The notes beneath the pieces are model-generated. The model was not told the DNA's origin, did not search any database, and was given only the letters and a program-made list of their open reading frames with translations. A DNA stretch of 34,522 nucleotides from a virus: positions 1-34,522 of the IMG/VR virus record IMGVR_UViG_3300007539_000077; one strand, given 5' to 3'. The position numbers and the translations under genes are program-made. Of this stretch, positions 1 through 7,856 are shown piece by piece (position 1 is the first letter of the stretch; the number at the start of each line of letters is the position of its first letter).

Positions 1-366
1 ATCTCTTAGAGATGCTGCAGCTCGTGATGTACCTTTTGTTATAACTGAATCTTGATTATTAGATGAGTAAAACCAAATATCAAATGAAGCTGGGTAGGTT
101 TCAAGTATGGCTGGTTGTCCAAAGTCAACTTGATCATCAACACCATCAAAATCAAAGTATCCTCCTTCTGCAGAGTTATAGGCTGTTCCATTATCTATTG
201 AACCATTATTACCATTTATTACATCTGTCCAGGTAGTGCCTGTACCAGGATAGCTGTTTTCATCTCCAGCATCAACTCTAAATATTAGACCATCAGTGAC
301 TATATTTTCTCCTGGATCTGCTTCTGCTTTGGCAGTTGTAGCAAAAAATGCTGATATCATTGACAT
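1..366 (-). CDS. LamG-like structural/fibre protein (partial, 3' end outside window)
   Basis: Only the first 122 codons are present and the frame is open to base 1, so the C-terminus lies outside. Residues about 22-75 contain GLIFRVDAGDENSYPG, TWTDVINGNNG and GGYFDFDGVDDQVDFG, followed by ASFDIWFY. This is the usual start of a concanavalin A/LamG-like jelly-roll domain on phage fibre and decoration proteins that bind glycans. The chosen ATG overlaps the stop of the preceding gene as TAATG, with AGGA about ten bases upstream, which suggests translational coupling. A second in-frame ATG lies two codons later. It is probably the last visible member of the late unit that begins at 3206. The fold assignment is by motif; the binding role is inferred. 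Confidence 0.7.
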   Translation of the reverse strand, partial: MSMISAFFATTAKAEADPGENIVTDGLIFRVDAGDENSYPGTGTTWTDVINGNNGSIDNGTAYNSAEGGYFDFDGVDDQVDFGQPAILETYPASFDIWFYSSNNQDSVITKGTSRAAASLRD

Positions 367-3206
367 TACTGTTCCTGATTGATTGTAACTAATGCTGTAT
401 CATTACCAATATAATGATAATATACATAATTTCTTTTGGTATTATCAAATGTTCCATTCAGAACTTTAAACTGAGAACCGGTTAAATGTAATCCTGAGGC
501 AGATATATCTGTCATCACAATATTTCCTAATGTCAGAAATTTGGCATTAGTGGTCATTGACATACTGATAGCACTGTTAGATGATGTAGCCATTATTCTG
601 TTAAAATCGAATAAAAGTGTAGTACTGAATGATGATGATAACATTCCACCGGAGGTTCCAGACGGCAGTGTTACGCTAGATGTTGTTGCAGTAAATGTAC
701 CCACATCAATTCTGTTTGCCTTGATATTGAGTTCATTGGTATCAGTCCTAGCAGAAATATATGCACTGCTAGTCACATAAACTTCAAAGCCGGCTCCTGT
801 ATAATTATCCGGTGAATCTGGAAGTGCAGATCCTGAATATAACAGAAATCCTTGACCTACTCCAACTGACGCAGAAGTGAAACCTTGATATCCAACAGAT
901 CTGATGAATGCAGATCCTCCATGCATTTCAATACCGCCGCCAGGAAATGTGTTCAGAAACAGTGAACCTGACACAATGTTGTTAGTGCCGGTGATCACAG
1001 TGTTCTCACCTCTGAATGTTACTGGGTAGACATATACTTCCATGTCAGCCAATGTGTTCTTGTAATCAAAGAACTGAAATTTAAATGTCAAAGGAGTATT
1101 GAAATAGGTAGGTGGTATCCTTTTGTTTATTCTGGTAACATTAGGAGTAAATCCTGTTTCTTTAACTGCTACCAATGATATGTCAGCCAATGTCCAAGAT
1201 CCTCTGCGTATAAGAAAGAATATATCAGCTGTATCATTACGTGTTGTCTGAAACTTAAATGATATGTCATTTAAACTTTGACTAGCATTGAATTCCACAG
1301 AACCAATTCTTGTACCAAATGTGGATCGATCTTGAAAAATAGAATCTGCTACTGAGTCTAATAACTGAGTAGTTGTGCTACGTACAATATATGCGTCATT
1401 GCGATATGCGTCATCATCTGTGATAATAGTGTTTTTATCGCTCGACGAAACATAAACATCAATTCTTGGTAAAGGTATATTCGGATCTGTGCTATTAGGC
1501 GAATCTACAGCAAAACCTTTGAATGATAGTTTATATGTAGTATCCGATTTCAAATCGGTATGATATTCTGACGATGTTAAATGAAAATAAGCATATCGAT
1601 TATCAGTATTATTGAATGTTGAGTCCGGTGTGATACGAACCCCACTAATCAAATTGCCAGGATCAAACACATTAGAGACACCTACTTCCGGTAAGACGTT
1701 TGCTCCAGAACCTGACCAATATGTTTCGAAATCTTCTAGACTTGTAAAAAATCCTATCCTATTTTTAATGACCCCAGTAGCTAATTGACTTTCAACAGAA
1801 TCATCATCTTTCAATATTTCAAATTCTTCTAAAATGGTATCACCCAAATCAATGAAATCGCCGAAAAGACCTCCAGCTTTAAATAATGTCTTAACTTTAT
1901 ATACATCACCTGTAGCTGGTTCAAGATCGACCACCTCAATTTGAGCAAATGATTGCGACTGTTCTGTCACAACGGTGGTAGGTCTTCTGAAATAACTTGC
2001 TGTAAAGTTGCTACTCAGTTCTATGGTATCAATTGTTTTTGGCTGTAATGTATCAGTACCTATAGTAATATTAAATGCCCCATTGGAATTATCTGACGCA
2101 TTACTGAAACCATTTATTTGAGCTACTTTACCTCTTGTAGATGTTTCTACATCTGTAATAATAAATTGTATACTTCCGCTAAGTGGATCTGTTCTATTAG
2201 AGCCGGCAGAAGCTATTAATCCTGGTTCTGTATTTCTTTGAGATAATGGTATTAAATGATTATCAGCATTTAATGTAACACCTATAAATCCAGCACCATT
2301 ATCATCAACACCTTCAATTTTTAAATTAGGATTAACTACGGTAAGAACTCCGCCTATCATATTATTATTTAATACAAAACCAGAACCTTGTATAGTTAAT
2401 TGCGATAAGCTGCTAAATGTCAAAATAGGTCTAGATTCGGCCTGTTGTATACCTAAAACCGCATCCACTGTATTTACTAATGGCTGCTGGGCAATCGGTA
2501 CGCCGTAATTCAAAGCTGGAGATCCTAGTGATCCTTGTCCTTGATTTCCACCTGTTGTAGAAACTAGACCCGTACTTGCTATTTGTGTAGTCAACGGTGT
2601 TATACGTAAAGTAGCTCCGGAGCCAGTATCGTTTGATTGAACGCCTGGTAGATTATCAATCTGCAGAAATGGCTGAGTTACTTCTTGTATGATTGCTTTT
2701 GGCTGTTTTATGAAAATGATTTCTGAATCATTTTTTAATGTAGGAGCTACAGTTAATCTTCTGGACCATAAAACATTTGGAACATCCCTATAATTTGGAG
2801 ATTGATATTGAAGTGAATATGGTATAGATTGGCCGGTATTTGGGTCAACGGCTGCCCTGCCGGCAACAAATACAGTAGCATTGCCTGGCGGAGTTTCTGG
2901 ATATATCCATATAGATACAACTCTAGTTCCATCATGTTCAGCATATGAAATGATCTCATAGTAAATCGGCTGTCCATTGTAATCTAAAACTTCTACATGT
3001 ATTTTAGAATTATCAACTAATGTGCCAGCATTTGCCTTTATCTTAAATAAATTTTTACCAGCTTTTAATTTTTCCGGAAAATCTACGATATTGAAAAACT
3101 GATCAGATGTTGGAGTGGTATCAACTATAGAAATTGAAGATAAATCTTTCAGACCATAATATGGTCGTTTTCGCTTTAAAGCTTGAAAATTGTTAATGCC
3201 AGGCAT
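366..3206 (-). CDS. Large virion structural protein (tail/fibre-like)
   Basis: A 946-residue protein with no catalytic motif that I recognise. It is rich in Ser, Thr, Asn and Gly and alternating hydrophobic patterns, as expected of a beta-rich virion protein. The N-terminal ~125 residues look like an Ig-like or jelly-roll domain (VEVLDYNGQPIYYE, then VVSIWIYPETPPG). Residues about 760-880 carry glycine-rich fibre-like strands (GGGIEMHGGSAFI, GVGQGFLLYSGSALP). A late-promoter-like motif lies 15 bases before the ATG, overlapping the end of the upstream recombination gene, so this gene can start its own late unit. The next gene overlaps its stop codon and has a LamG domain. A role in fibre, collar or baseplate periphery is inferred from composition and position. 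Confidence 0.75.
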   Translation of the reverse strand: MPGINNFQALKRKRPYYGLKDLSSISIVDTTPTSDQFFNIVDFPEKLKAGKNLFKIKANAGTLVDNSKIHVEVLDYNGQPIYYEIISYAEHDGTRVVSIWIYPETPPGNATVFVAGRAAVDPNTGQSIPYSLQYQSPNYRDVPNVLWSRRLTVAPTLKNDSEIIFIKQPKAIIQEVTQPFLQIDNLPGVQSNDTGSGATLRITPLTTQIASTGLVSTTGGNQGQGSLGSPALNYGVPIAQQPLVNTVDAVLGIQQAESRPILTFSSLSQLTIQGSGFVLNNNMIGGVLTVVNPNLKIEGVDDNGAGFIGVTLNADNHLIPLSQRNTEPGLIASAGSNRTDPLSGSIQFIITDVETSTRGKVAQINGFSNASDNSNGAFNITIGTDTLQPKTIDTIELSSNFTASYFRRPTTVVTEQSQSFAQIEVVDLEPATGDVYKVKTLFKAGGLFGDFIDLGDTILEEFEILKDDDSVESQLATGVIKNRIGFFTSLEDFETYWSGSGANVLPEVGVSNVFDPGNLISGVRITPDSTFNNTDNRYAYFHLTSSEYHTDLKSDTTYKLSFKGFAVDSPNSTDPNIPLPRIDVYVSSSDKNTIITDDDAYRNDAYIVRSTTTQLLDSVADSIFQDRSTFGTRIGSVEFNASQSLNDISFKFQTTRNDTADIFFLIRRGSWTLADISLVAVKETGFTPNVTRINKRIPPTYFNTPLTFKFQFFDYKNTLADMEVYVYPVTFRGENTVITGTNNIVSGSLFLNTFPGGGIEMHGGSAFIRSVGYQGFTSASVGVGQGFLLYSGSALPDSPDNYTGAGFEVYVTSSAYISARTDTNELNIKANRIDVGTFTATTSSVTLPSGTSGGMLSSSFSTTLLFDFNRIMATSSNSAISMSMTTNAKFLTLGNIVMTDISASGLHLTGSQFKVLNGTFDNTKRNYVYYHYIGNDTALVTINQEQ

Positions 3207-3219
3207 TGATTACACTTTA

Positions 3220-6200
3220 TCATAAATATTGTATTTTCGAATAACCGCCTGTCTTTTTGATTTCAATCAGTTTGTCTACAATATCTCGCATTGCATCGAT
3301 ATGTGATATGCACATTATGAAACCAAATTGTGTTTTCAGATAATCAAACAACATATACATGGAGTTTAAATTATCAGAATCCAATACGCCAAATCCTTCA
3401 TCAATTGCCAAGAAATTAGGTCTTGGTAGATTTGAAACATTGATAAGTGACGTTCGAATTGCTAACGATGAAACAAATTTCTCCATACCAGATGTGAGTT
3501 CCAATGGCCAATAGTTATCTTCATCATATACAATAAAAGCATTAATGTTCTTACCATCAGTCTGTAACAATATTGTGAAATCCACAATCTGTGTCAATAT
3601 GTTGTTTATTTCAGCTTCAATCTTTGGCAAAGCCTTTGATATCAGATAATATGGTACACCGTCACGTTTCACAGCCTTCATATAATATTCATAGCCTTGA
3701 TACTGTTTTTCCAGATCTTTCAGGCGTTGAATATCTGCTTTTGTGTCAGCAATTTTCTGATTAGCAACACTTAATTTACCAGAAACATCGATGAGTTGCT
3801 GATCAATGTCATTGATTTCCCGTTCAATAAATGCCAATTCATTCTTATGTTCGTTTATATCATTGTTAAGTTTCCGATTATGTTCAATGTATTCAATCTG
3901 TTGTAATGATTTATTTAGACTTTCATTCAGTGAATTCATTTCACTTTTCAGATCATAATTCTGCCGTTCACATTGATCCAATGAAGTATTTACATTGTAA
4001 ACTCGATCTCGAATTTTTCTTTTCTTGTCTTCCAGATTATCATAATCAATTAATTTATTCTTGACATTTTGGATGTCAATCTTCTTCAGATTATCTTGTA
4101 CAAGTTTAACTTGATTATTAATTATACCTAATCTGTTCTGAAGTTCAGGTAATTTTTCTGCAATGGTCTTAGTTTCATGTAACCATGGATTTGCCATGCA
4201 GTATTCACAGTCAGGATTCCATTTATGATCATCTAATTTAGATGTCATACGCTGAGCATGTTCAATTTCCTTTTTCAATGACATCTGATTATATTCCATA
4301 TCAGATAATTCAATTCTTCGCTGATCATATAGATTGATCATTTGTTGCAATCCCGATTTATCAATTTTGGATAACTGAGAATCAATTTCGCTAAGTTTTT
4401 CATTTGCCGTGTCTATGAAATTCGAATGTTCAATTATCTGTTTGTCATTGGTTTCCAGATCTAAATCAATTGATCTAATCTTTTCTTTGATATCTTCCGG
4501 ATTTTCCAGATCATGTATCTCGTATAATTGTTGTGACAATGTTATGATTATCTCATTGAGATTGCGACGCATTTCATTATGATCTGCTTTATCTTTTGAT
4601 ATTTTATCAGAAATCTTTTGATATGTTTCGCTATCCAACTCTGCTTCTGACAAATCCTTTGACAGATCTTTCTTTTTATATTCGCGAATCAGCGCTGCTG
4701 TTTCTTTGATATCCTCATGACCGATCAAATATTGTTGTTCAAAAATTTCAATGTCAAGAAATTGTGACAAAAGATCTTTACGTTCTCTCTGTGTTTTGTC
4801 AATGAAACCTGTATTATTGTTTTGTAGTGACAGAGCAGTTAAAACAAAATCTTCATATGTACCGAGATAGTCTCTGATGTTTTTGTTTGTACTGTCTCGC
4901 TGATCACCGTTTAGATTTTCTTCATTACCATTTACATCATAACGATAAAAATTGACTGTGACTTTGACATGATCATTGCTTTGTTTTTTGCCAGAACGTT
5001 CTACACAGTAAGTATGTTTACCTAGTTCAAATTCAAACTTGCTTTGAAAGTTACTGCATTTGTTATTGAGTACATGAGCTGCTTTTTTGGTTCGACTACA
5101 TTTATCAAAACAACAAAATGCCAAAGCATCTAACAAAGTAGATTTACCTGATGCATTTGGAGCGAAGAGACCATATGATCCTTGCAGTGATGCAAAATCT
5201 ATGACATTATCAGTGCCGTAACTGAACATGTTTGAAAACTCAAACCGTTTCGGTACCCAGGTTGTGTTTCTGGCTTGTTTGTCTAATACAAGTTTACTGT
5301 GTACAGTTCTGTTAATATAACGAACAATGTCCATCATTTTATCATCTACACCGTGTTCAGCTGTTAGATATTCTGATATCACATTGTTTTGCCATTCTAC
5401 ATCTCTGACACTACCGAAATTAATTTTGTTGGCAGTATTTGTCGTATTGATCTCATTAACACGTTGTATTGTGATATCCTGTACTTTACATTTACTGCGT
5501 ATATGTGACGTAACAGCCTTTATATCTGCAGCATCAGTATTTTTAACTTTCAGTCTCAGTCTAGGCCGCGAGGGTATATTTGAAATATCTGTTTTCAGTT
5601 CACCATCTTCCACATATGCTGTGTAATAACCATAGTCATTTTTTATCTCAACAAATTCAGACGTCCTTGTTTTAACATCCCAAACCAATATACCGTGTAC
5701 CAGACCTTCGCCATGATTCTGTTGAATTAATGAACCCGCATATGCAATTGTTTTATCATCATCAAGATATTGTGTTTTATGAATATCACCTAACAATGTC
5801 ATGTCATGGCCTTCAAATATGTTTGTTGTGACATGGTCATTTTGTAGTACAAAACCGGCATCTGTGCTGGCATTGTTAACTGCGCCATGATGTAATGCAA
5901 TCTTTGTTTCAGCAGTTAGTTTGTCAGCTTTTATGAAATCAACCGGTTTGTCAAACACGGACATAACGTTAAAGTCCACATTGGCCAATCTATATATACC
6001 TGTGTCTTTAAGATAGTGTAAATCAGTGTGTTTGATAGCCTTAACGATAGGATAAAGAGCGTCTAAGCGATCTGAATTATTTAGGTTACAATCGTGGTTA
6101 CCGGTGATTACAATGGTAGGAGATATATCTGCCAATGATCTGAAAAAATCAGATACCATGTCAATAAGTTCTGGTGACATATCTGTTTTGGCATGTACAA

Positions 6201-6372
6201 TATCTCCTGCTACATATATCACAGAATTAGGTGTAGCATTCTTCTTGATATAAGAATATAATCGTTTGAACACTATCTTATACTCTTTATGACGTTTCAC
6301 ATTTCGGATATGCACATCTGCAATATGAAAAATCTTGTCAATCTGTTTTATGTCTGTTTTTATAACGTACAT
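3220..6372 (-). CDS. Fused Mre11-Rad50 (T4 gp47-gp46, SbcD-SbcC type) recombination nuclease
   Basis: One 1050-residue frame encodes both subunits of the DNA end-processing nuclease/ATPase that T4 makes as gp47 and gp46. Residues 1-~330 are a calcineurin-like phosphoesterase with ADVH (18-21), GDIVH (56-60), GNHD (91-94), HH (161-162) and GDIH (195-198). A linker leads to an SMC-type ATPase from about 375, with Walker A APNASGKST (404-412). A long coiled coil (about 550-900) is interrupted by a zinc-hook motif CEYC (722-725). The C-terminal lobe has signature ELTSGMEKF (958-966), Walker B NFLAIDEGF (986-994) and H-loop CISH (1021-1024). All key residues are present, so the fusion looks functional. 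Its start overlaps the end of the primase gene by 13 bases. Expected roles are recombination-dependent replication, repair and host-DNA degradation. I found no stop or second plausible start at the domain junction. Confidence 0.95.
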   Translation of the reverse strand: MYVIKTDIKQIDKIFHIADVHIRNVKRHKEYKIVFKRLYSYIKKNATPNSVIYVAGDIVHAKTDMSPELIDMVSDFFRSLADISPTIVITGNHDCNLNNSDRLDALYPIVKAIKHTDLHYLKDTGIYRLANVDFNVMSVFDKPVDFIKADKLTAETKIALHHGAVNNASTDAGFVLQNDHVTTNIFEGHDMTLLGDIHKTQYLDDDKTIAYAGSLIQQNHGEGLVHGILVWDVKTRTSEFVEIKNDYGYYTAYVEDGELKTDISNIPSRPRLRLKVKNTDAADIKAVTSHIRSKCKVQDITIQRVNEINTTNTANKINFGSVRDVEWQNNVISEYLTAEHGVDDKMMDIVRYINRTVHSKLVLDKQARNTTWVPKRFEFSNMFSYGTDNVIDFASLQGSYGLFAPNASGKSTLLDALAFCCFDKCSRTKKAAHVLNNKCSNFQSKFEFELGKHTYCVERSGKKQSNDHVKVTVNFYRYDVNGNEENLNGDQRDSTNKNIRDYLGTYEDFVLTALSLQNNNTGFIDKTQRERKDLLSQFLDIEIFEQQYLIGHEDIKETAALIREYKKKDLSKDLSEAELDSETYQKISDKISKDKADHNEMRRNLNEIIITLSQQLYEIHDLENPEDIKEKIRSIDLDLETNDKQIIEHSNFIDTANEKLSEIDSQLSKIDKSGLQQMINLYDQRRIELSDMEYNQMSLKKEIEHAQRMTSKLDDHKWNPDCEYCMANPWLHETKTIAEKLPELQNRLGIINNQVKLVQDNLKKIDIQNVKNKLIDYDNLEDKKRKIRDRVYNVNTSLDQCERQNYDLKSEMNSLNESLNKSLQQIEYIEHNRKLNNDINEHKNELAFIEREINDIDQQLIDVSGKLSVANQKIADTKADIQRLKDLEKQYQGYEYYMKAVKRDGVPYYLISKALPKIEAEINNILTQIVDFTILLQTDGKNINAFIVYDEDNYWPLELTSGMEKFVSSLAIRTSLINVSNLPRPNFLAIDEGFGVLDSDNLNSMYMLFDYLKTQFGFIMCISHIDAMRDIVDKLIEIKKTGGYSKIQYL
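3221..3230 (-). promoter_or_regulatory. Late-promoter-like motif (AATATTTATG)
   Basis: One of six copies of a CATATTTATA-like element; here it matches 8 of 10 bases and is followed by ATAAAG. It lies 15 bases before the ATG of the 946-residue structural gene and overlaps the stop codon of the fused gp47-gp46 gene. It would therefore let the structural gene be transcribed late, independently of the replication genes upstream. Confidence 0.5.
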
Positions 6373-7283
6373 AATATTTTTTCTTCCATTAATTTGAATT
6401 CAGACAATTCTGATGTTTGATCTATAACTTCATGTATTTTCTGAAATCCCAGATCTGCCGGATCTGAATCTGGGAGATCAACGAAATATACATGTATACC
6501 ATTTGCCATGAAATATTCAGCTGCTTCCAATGCTTGTTTACGCGCATCTTGATCTAAACATATGTAAATGTGTTTCACTGATTTTTCTACAAGTCTCAGT
6601 TTTAGTACATCTGATATAGTTTTACCAAATAAAGGAATGGCATTGCGTCGTATTGCAATCGCATCAAATACTCCTTCGACAAGCACAATAGGCTGTTTCC
6701 AATCTATATGAAGTTCAAATCCAACCACATTCTTTGATATAGATGGATTCTTATATTTCAGTGTATCATCTTTGTAATATGCTCTGGCAACAAAATAATT
6801 CAGATTAGCCGCATCATCATAGCTTGGTATGATAATCTTACCTTCATATTGTCCTGAATCACAATATCCTATTCTATATTTCAGAATGTCAGTTAAAGTG
6901 ATTCCTCGCTTAGCAAGATAATGGAATGCATTACGAAACTCTGGATCAGTACGTTGTTTCCATAATGGTTTGAATTCTGATGGTAATGTTACTACTGGAG
7001 TATTAGTAGATGTATATTTTGATTTGATTTGTACATCTTCTATCAGTTCAGCTAATCGTACAAACTTAGTTCTGTCTACTTTCAGTTTACGAAACAGTGT
7101 ATGTATCTTTCTACCCGCTGCATTGCATACCCAGCAATGCCAATGCTGTGTGATGATATTAACTTCCAGCTTTCGTTTATGATGATTACAGAAAGGACAA
7201 TGATAAGGAATGTTGTCAGATTTCTGTTTACCAGATGAACCAAGTACGGAATCTAAAAGAGAAATAACAGCATATCTGCTCAT
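6360..7283 (-). CDS. DNA primase (zinc ribbon + Toprim, T4 gp61/DnaG type)
   Basis: A 307-residue primase that would make RNA primers for lagging-strand synthesis. The N-terminus has a zinc ribbon with CPFC (29-32) and CWVC (50-53). The Toprim domain has the catalytic-glutamate motif LVEGVFDAI (201-209) and the metal-binding stretches LDQDA (243-247) and DSDPADLG (272-279). Length and layout fit a compact phage primase without a fused helicase; no helicase gene is in the window. It is followed, with a 13-base overlap, by the fused gp47-gp46 gene, suggesting co-expression. The upstream 159-base AT-rich gap is the only sizeable non-coding leader in the window and contains a candidate sigma-70-like promoter. 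Confidence 0.93.
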   Translation of the reverse strand: MSRYAVISLLDSVLGSSGKQKSDNIPYHCPFCNHHKRKLEVNIITQHWHCWVCNAAGRKIHTLFRKLKVDRTKFVRLAELIEDVQIKSKYTSTNTPVVTLPSEFKPLWKQRTDPEFRNAFHYLAKRGITLTDILKYRIGYCDSGQYEGKIIIPSYDDAANLNYFVARAYYKDDTLKYKNPSISKNVVGFELHIDWKQPIVLVEGVFDAIAIRRNAIPLFGKTISDVLKLRLVEKSVKHIYICLDQDARKQALEAAEYFMANGIHVYFVDLPDSDPADLGFQKIHEVIDQTSELSEFKLMEEKILCTL

Positions 7284-7302
7284 ATATAATAATTAATATT
7301 AT

Positions 7303-7332
7303 ATTATATTATCATTGACATTAACATATCAA
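7303..7332 (-). promoter_or_regulatory. Possible sigma-70-like promoter for the primase/recombination unit
   Basis: TTGATA and TATAAT are separated by 18 bases on the minus strand, with the second hexamer about 20 bases before the primase ATG; a second overlapping TATAAT follows. In such AT-rich DNA a chance match is quite possible. The position upstream of two early-type genes supports it. Confidence 0.35.
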
Positions 7333-7394
7333 TGTTTCATTATTCAATAACTTTCAAATGAAAATTTATTAATTGAAAATAATAAAAATTTTTC

Positions 7395-7430
7395 AAAAGG
7401 TCAACCTTTTTGCCAACTTTTTTCAAAGTT
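7395..7430 (-). terminator. Tandem AT-rich hairpins, possible terminator
   Basis: On the minus strand AACTTT-GAAA-AAAGTT (7430-7415) is a perfect 6-bp stem with a GNRA-type loop. It is followed by AAAAGG-TTGA-CCTTTT (7410-7395), a second 6-bp stem, and then GAAAAATTTTTATT. The stems are GC-poor, so efficiency is uncertain, but the position fits termination after the resolvase gene. Confidence 0.4.
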
Positions 7431-7442
7431 TTTTTCAATGGC

Positions 7443-7856
7443 TCAAACGTTTAACCATTCATCTGGAATTTGTTTTTCTGACCATGCAATTCCATGCTTG
7501 TCACAAAAGTCACCGTAAGTAGTTTTGGAACCTTTTCTGATCTTTGTTTTTGCTGATTGAAACACTATTCTGATGTCTAAGTCTGGATGTTGCTTTTTTA
7601 TCAACAAATGTTTTTTACGATCTTCTGTGGTCCACCGTCCTTTAGTTTCAATCAATATACCATTAGGTAATGTGAAATCAACTGTATAAGTACTTTGTCT
7701 CTCAGGTATAATATAATTAATTTTTGTCGTTTCGTAAACCTTTTTTGGATCTATTTTCTGTTCAGTAAGCTGATCTGCTATCTTAACTTCAAATCCTGAT
7801 CTATAACCCGACTTCAACGCATTGCGTCGTGTCTTACTTCGGCTTCTCCAACCCAT
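7443..7856 (-). CDS. T7 endonuclease I-like Holliday junction resolvase
   Basis: A 137-residue protein of the phage endonuclease I family (T7 gp3), which cuts four-way and branched DNA before packaging. The catalytic set is recognisable: SGFE (Glu23), TVDF (Asp60), and IETKG (Glu70, Lys72), matching Glu20, Asp55, Glu65 and Lys67 of T7. Also typical are RKKHLLIKKQHPDLDIRIVF and the KGSKTTYGDF stretch. The start ATG directly follows the stop of the LamG-like structural gene (TAGATG), so it is probably read with the late unit, consistent with a role in resolving replicated DNA late. It is followed by hairpins. It occupies the role of T4 endonuclease VII (gp49), which is an unrelated fold. Confidence 0.9.
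   Translation of the reverse strand: MGWRSRSKTRRNALKSGYRSGFEVKIADQLTEQKIDPKKVYETTKINYIIPERQSTYTVDFTLPNGILIETKGRWTTEDRKKHLLIKKQHPDLDIRIVFQSAKTKIRKGSKTTYGDFCDKHGIAWSEKQIPDEWLNV

Larger units (their letters stand above)
7284..7442 (-). other. AT-rich intergenic region with hairpins and a possible promoter
   Basis: This is the longest gene-free stretch. Read on the minus strand, two tandem hairpins follow the endonuclease gene, then a T-rich run, then an inverted repeat (CATTGA...TCAATG, 7313-7334). Next come TTGATA (7332-7327) and TATAAT (7308-7303) spaced by 18 bases, and an AT-only block up to the primase ATG. It probably separates a late structural unit from an early replication unit by a terminator and a promoter. 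An origin role is conceivable but nothing in the sequence demonstrates it. Confidence 0.45.

Noticed and set aside
2753-2977. Minus-strand frame of 74 residues inside the 946-residue structural gene (also 15400-15606, 20007-20225, 24287-24478, 28934-29116)
   Set aside because: These are out-of-frame internal frames within confident genes, rich in Met/Leu/His shadows, with no supporting start signal.
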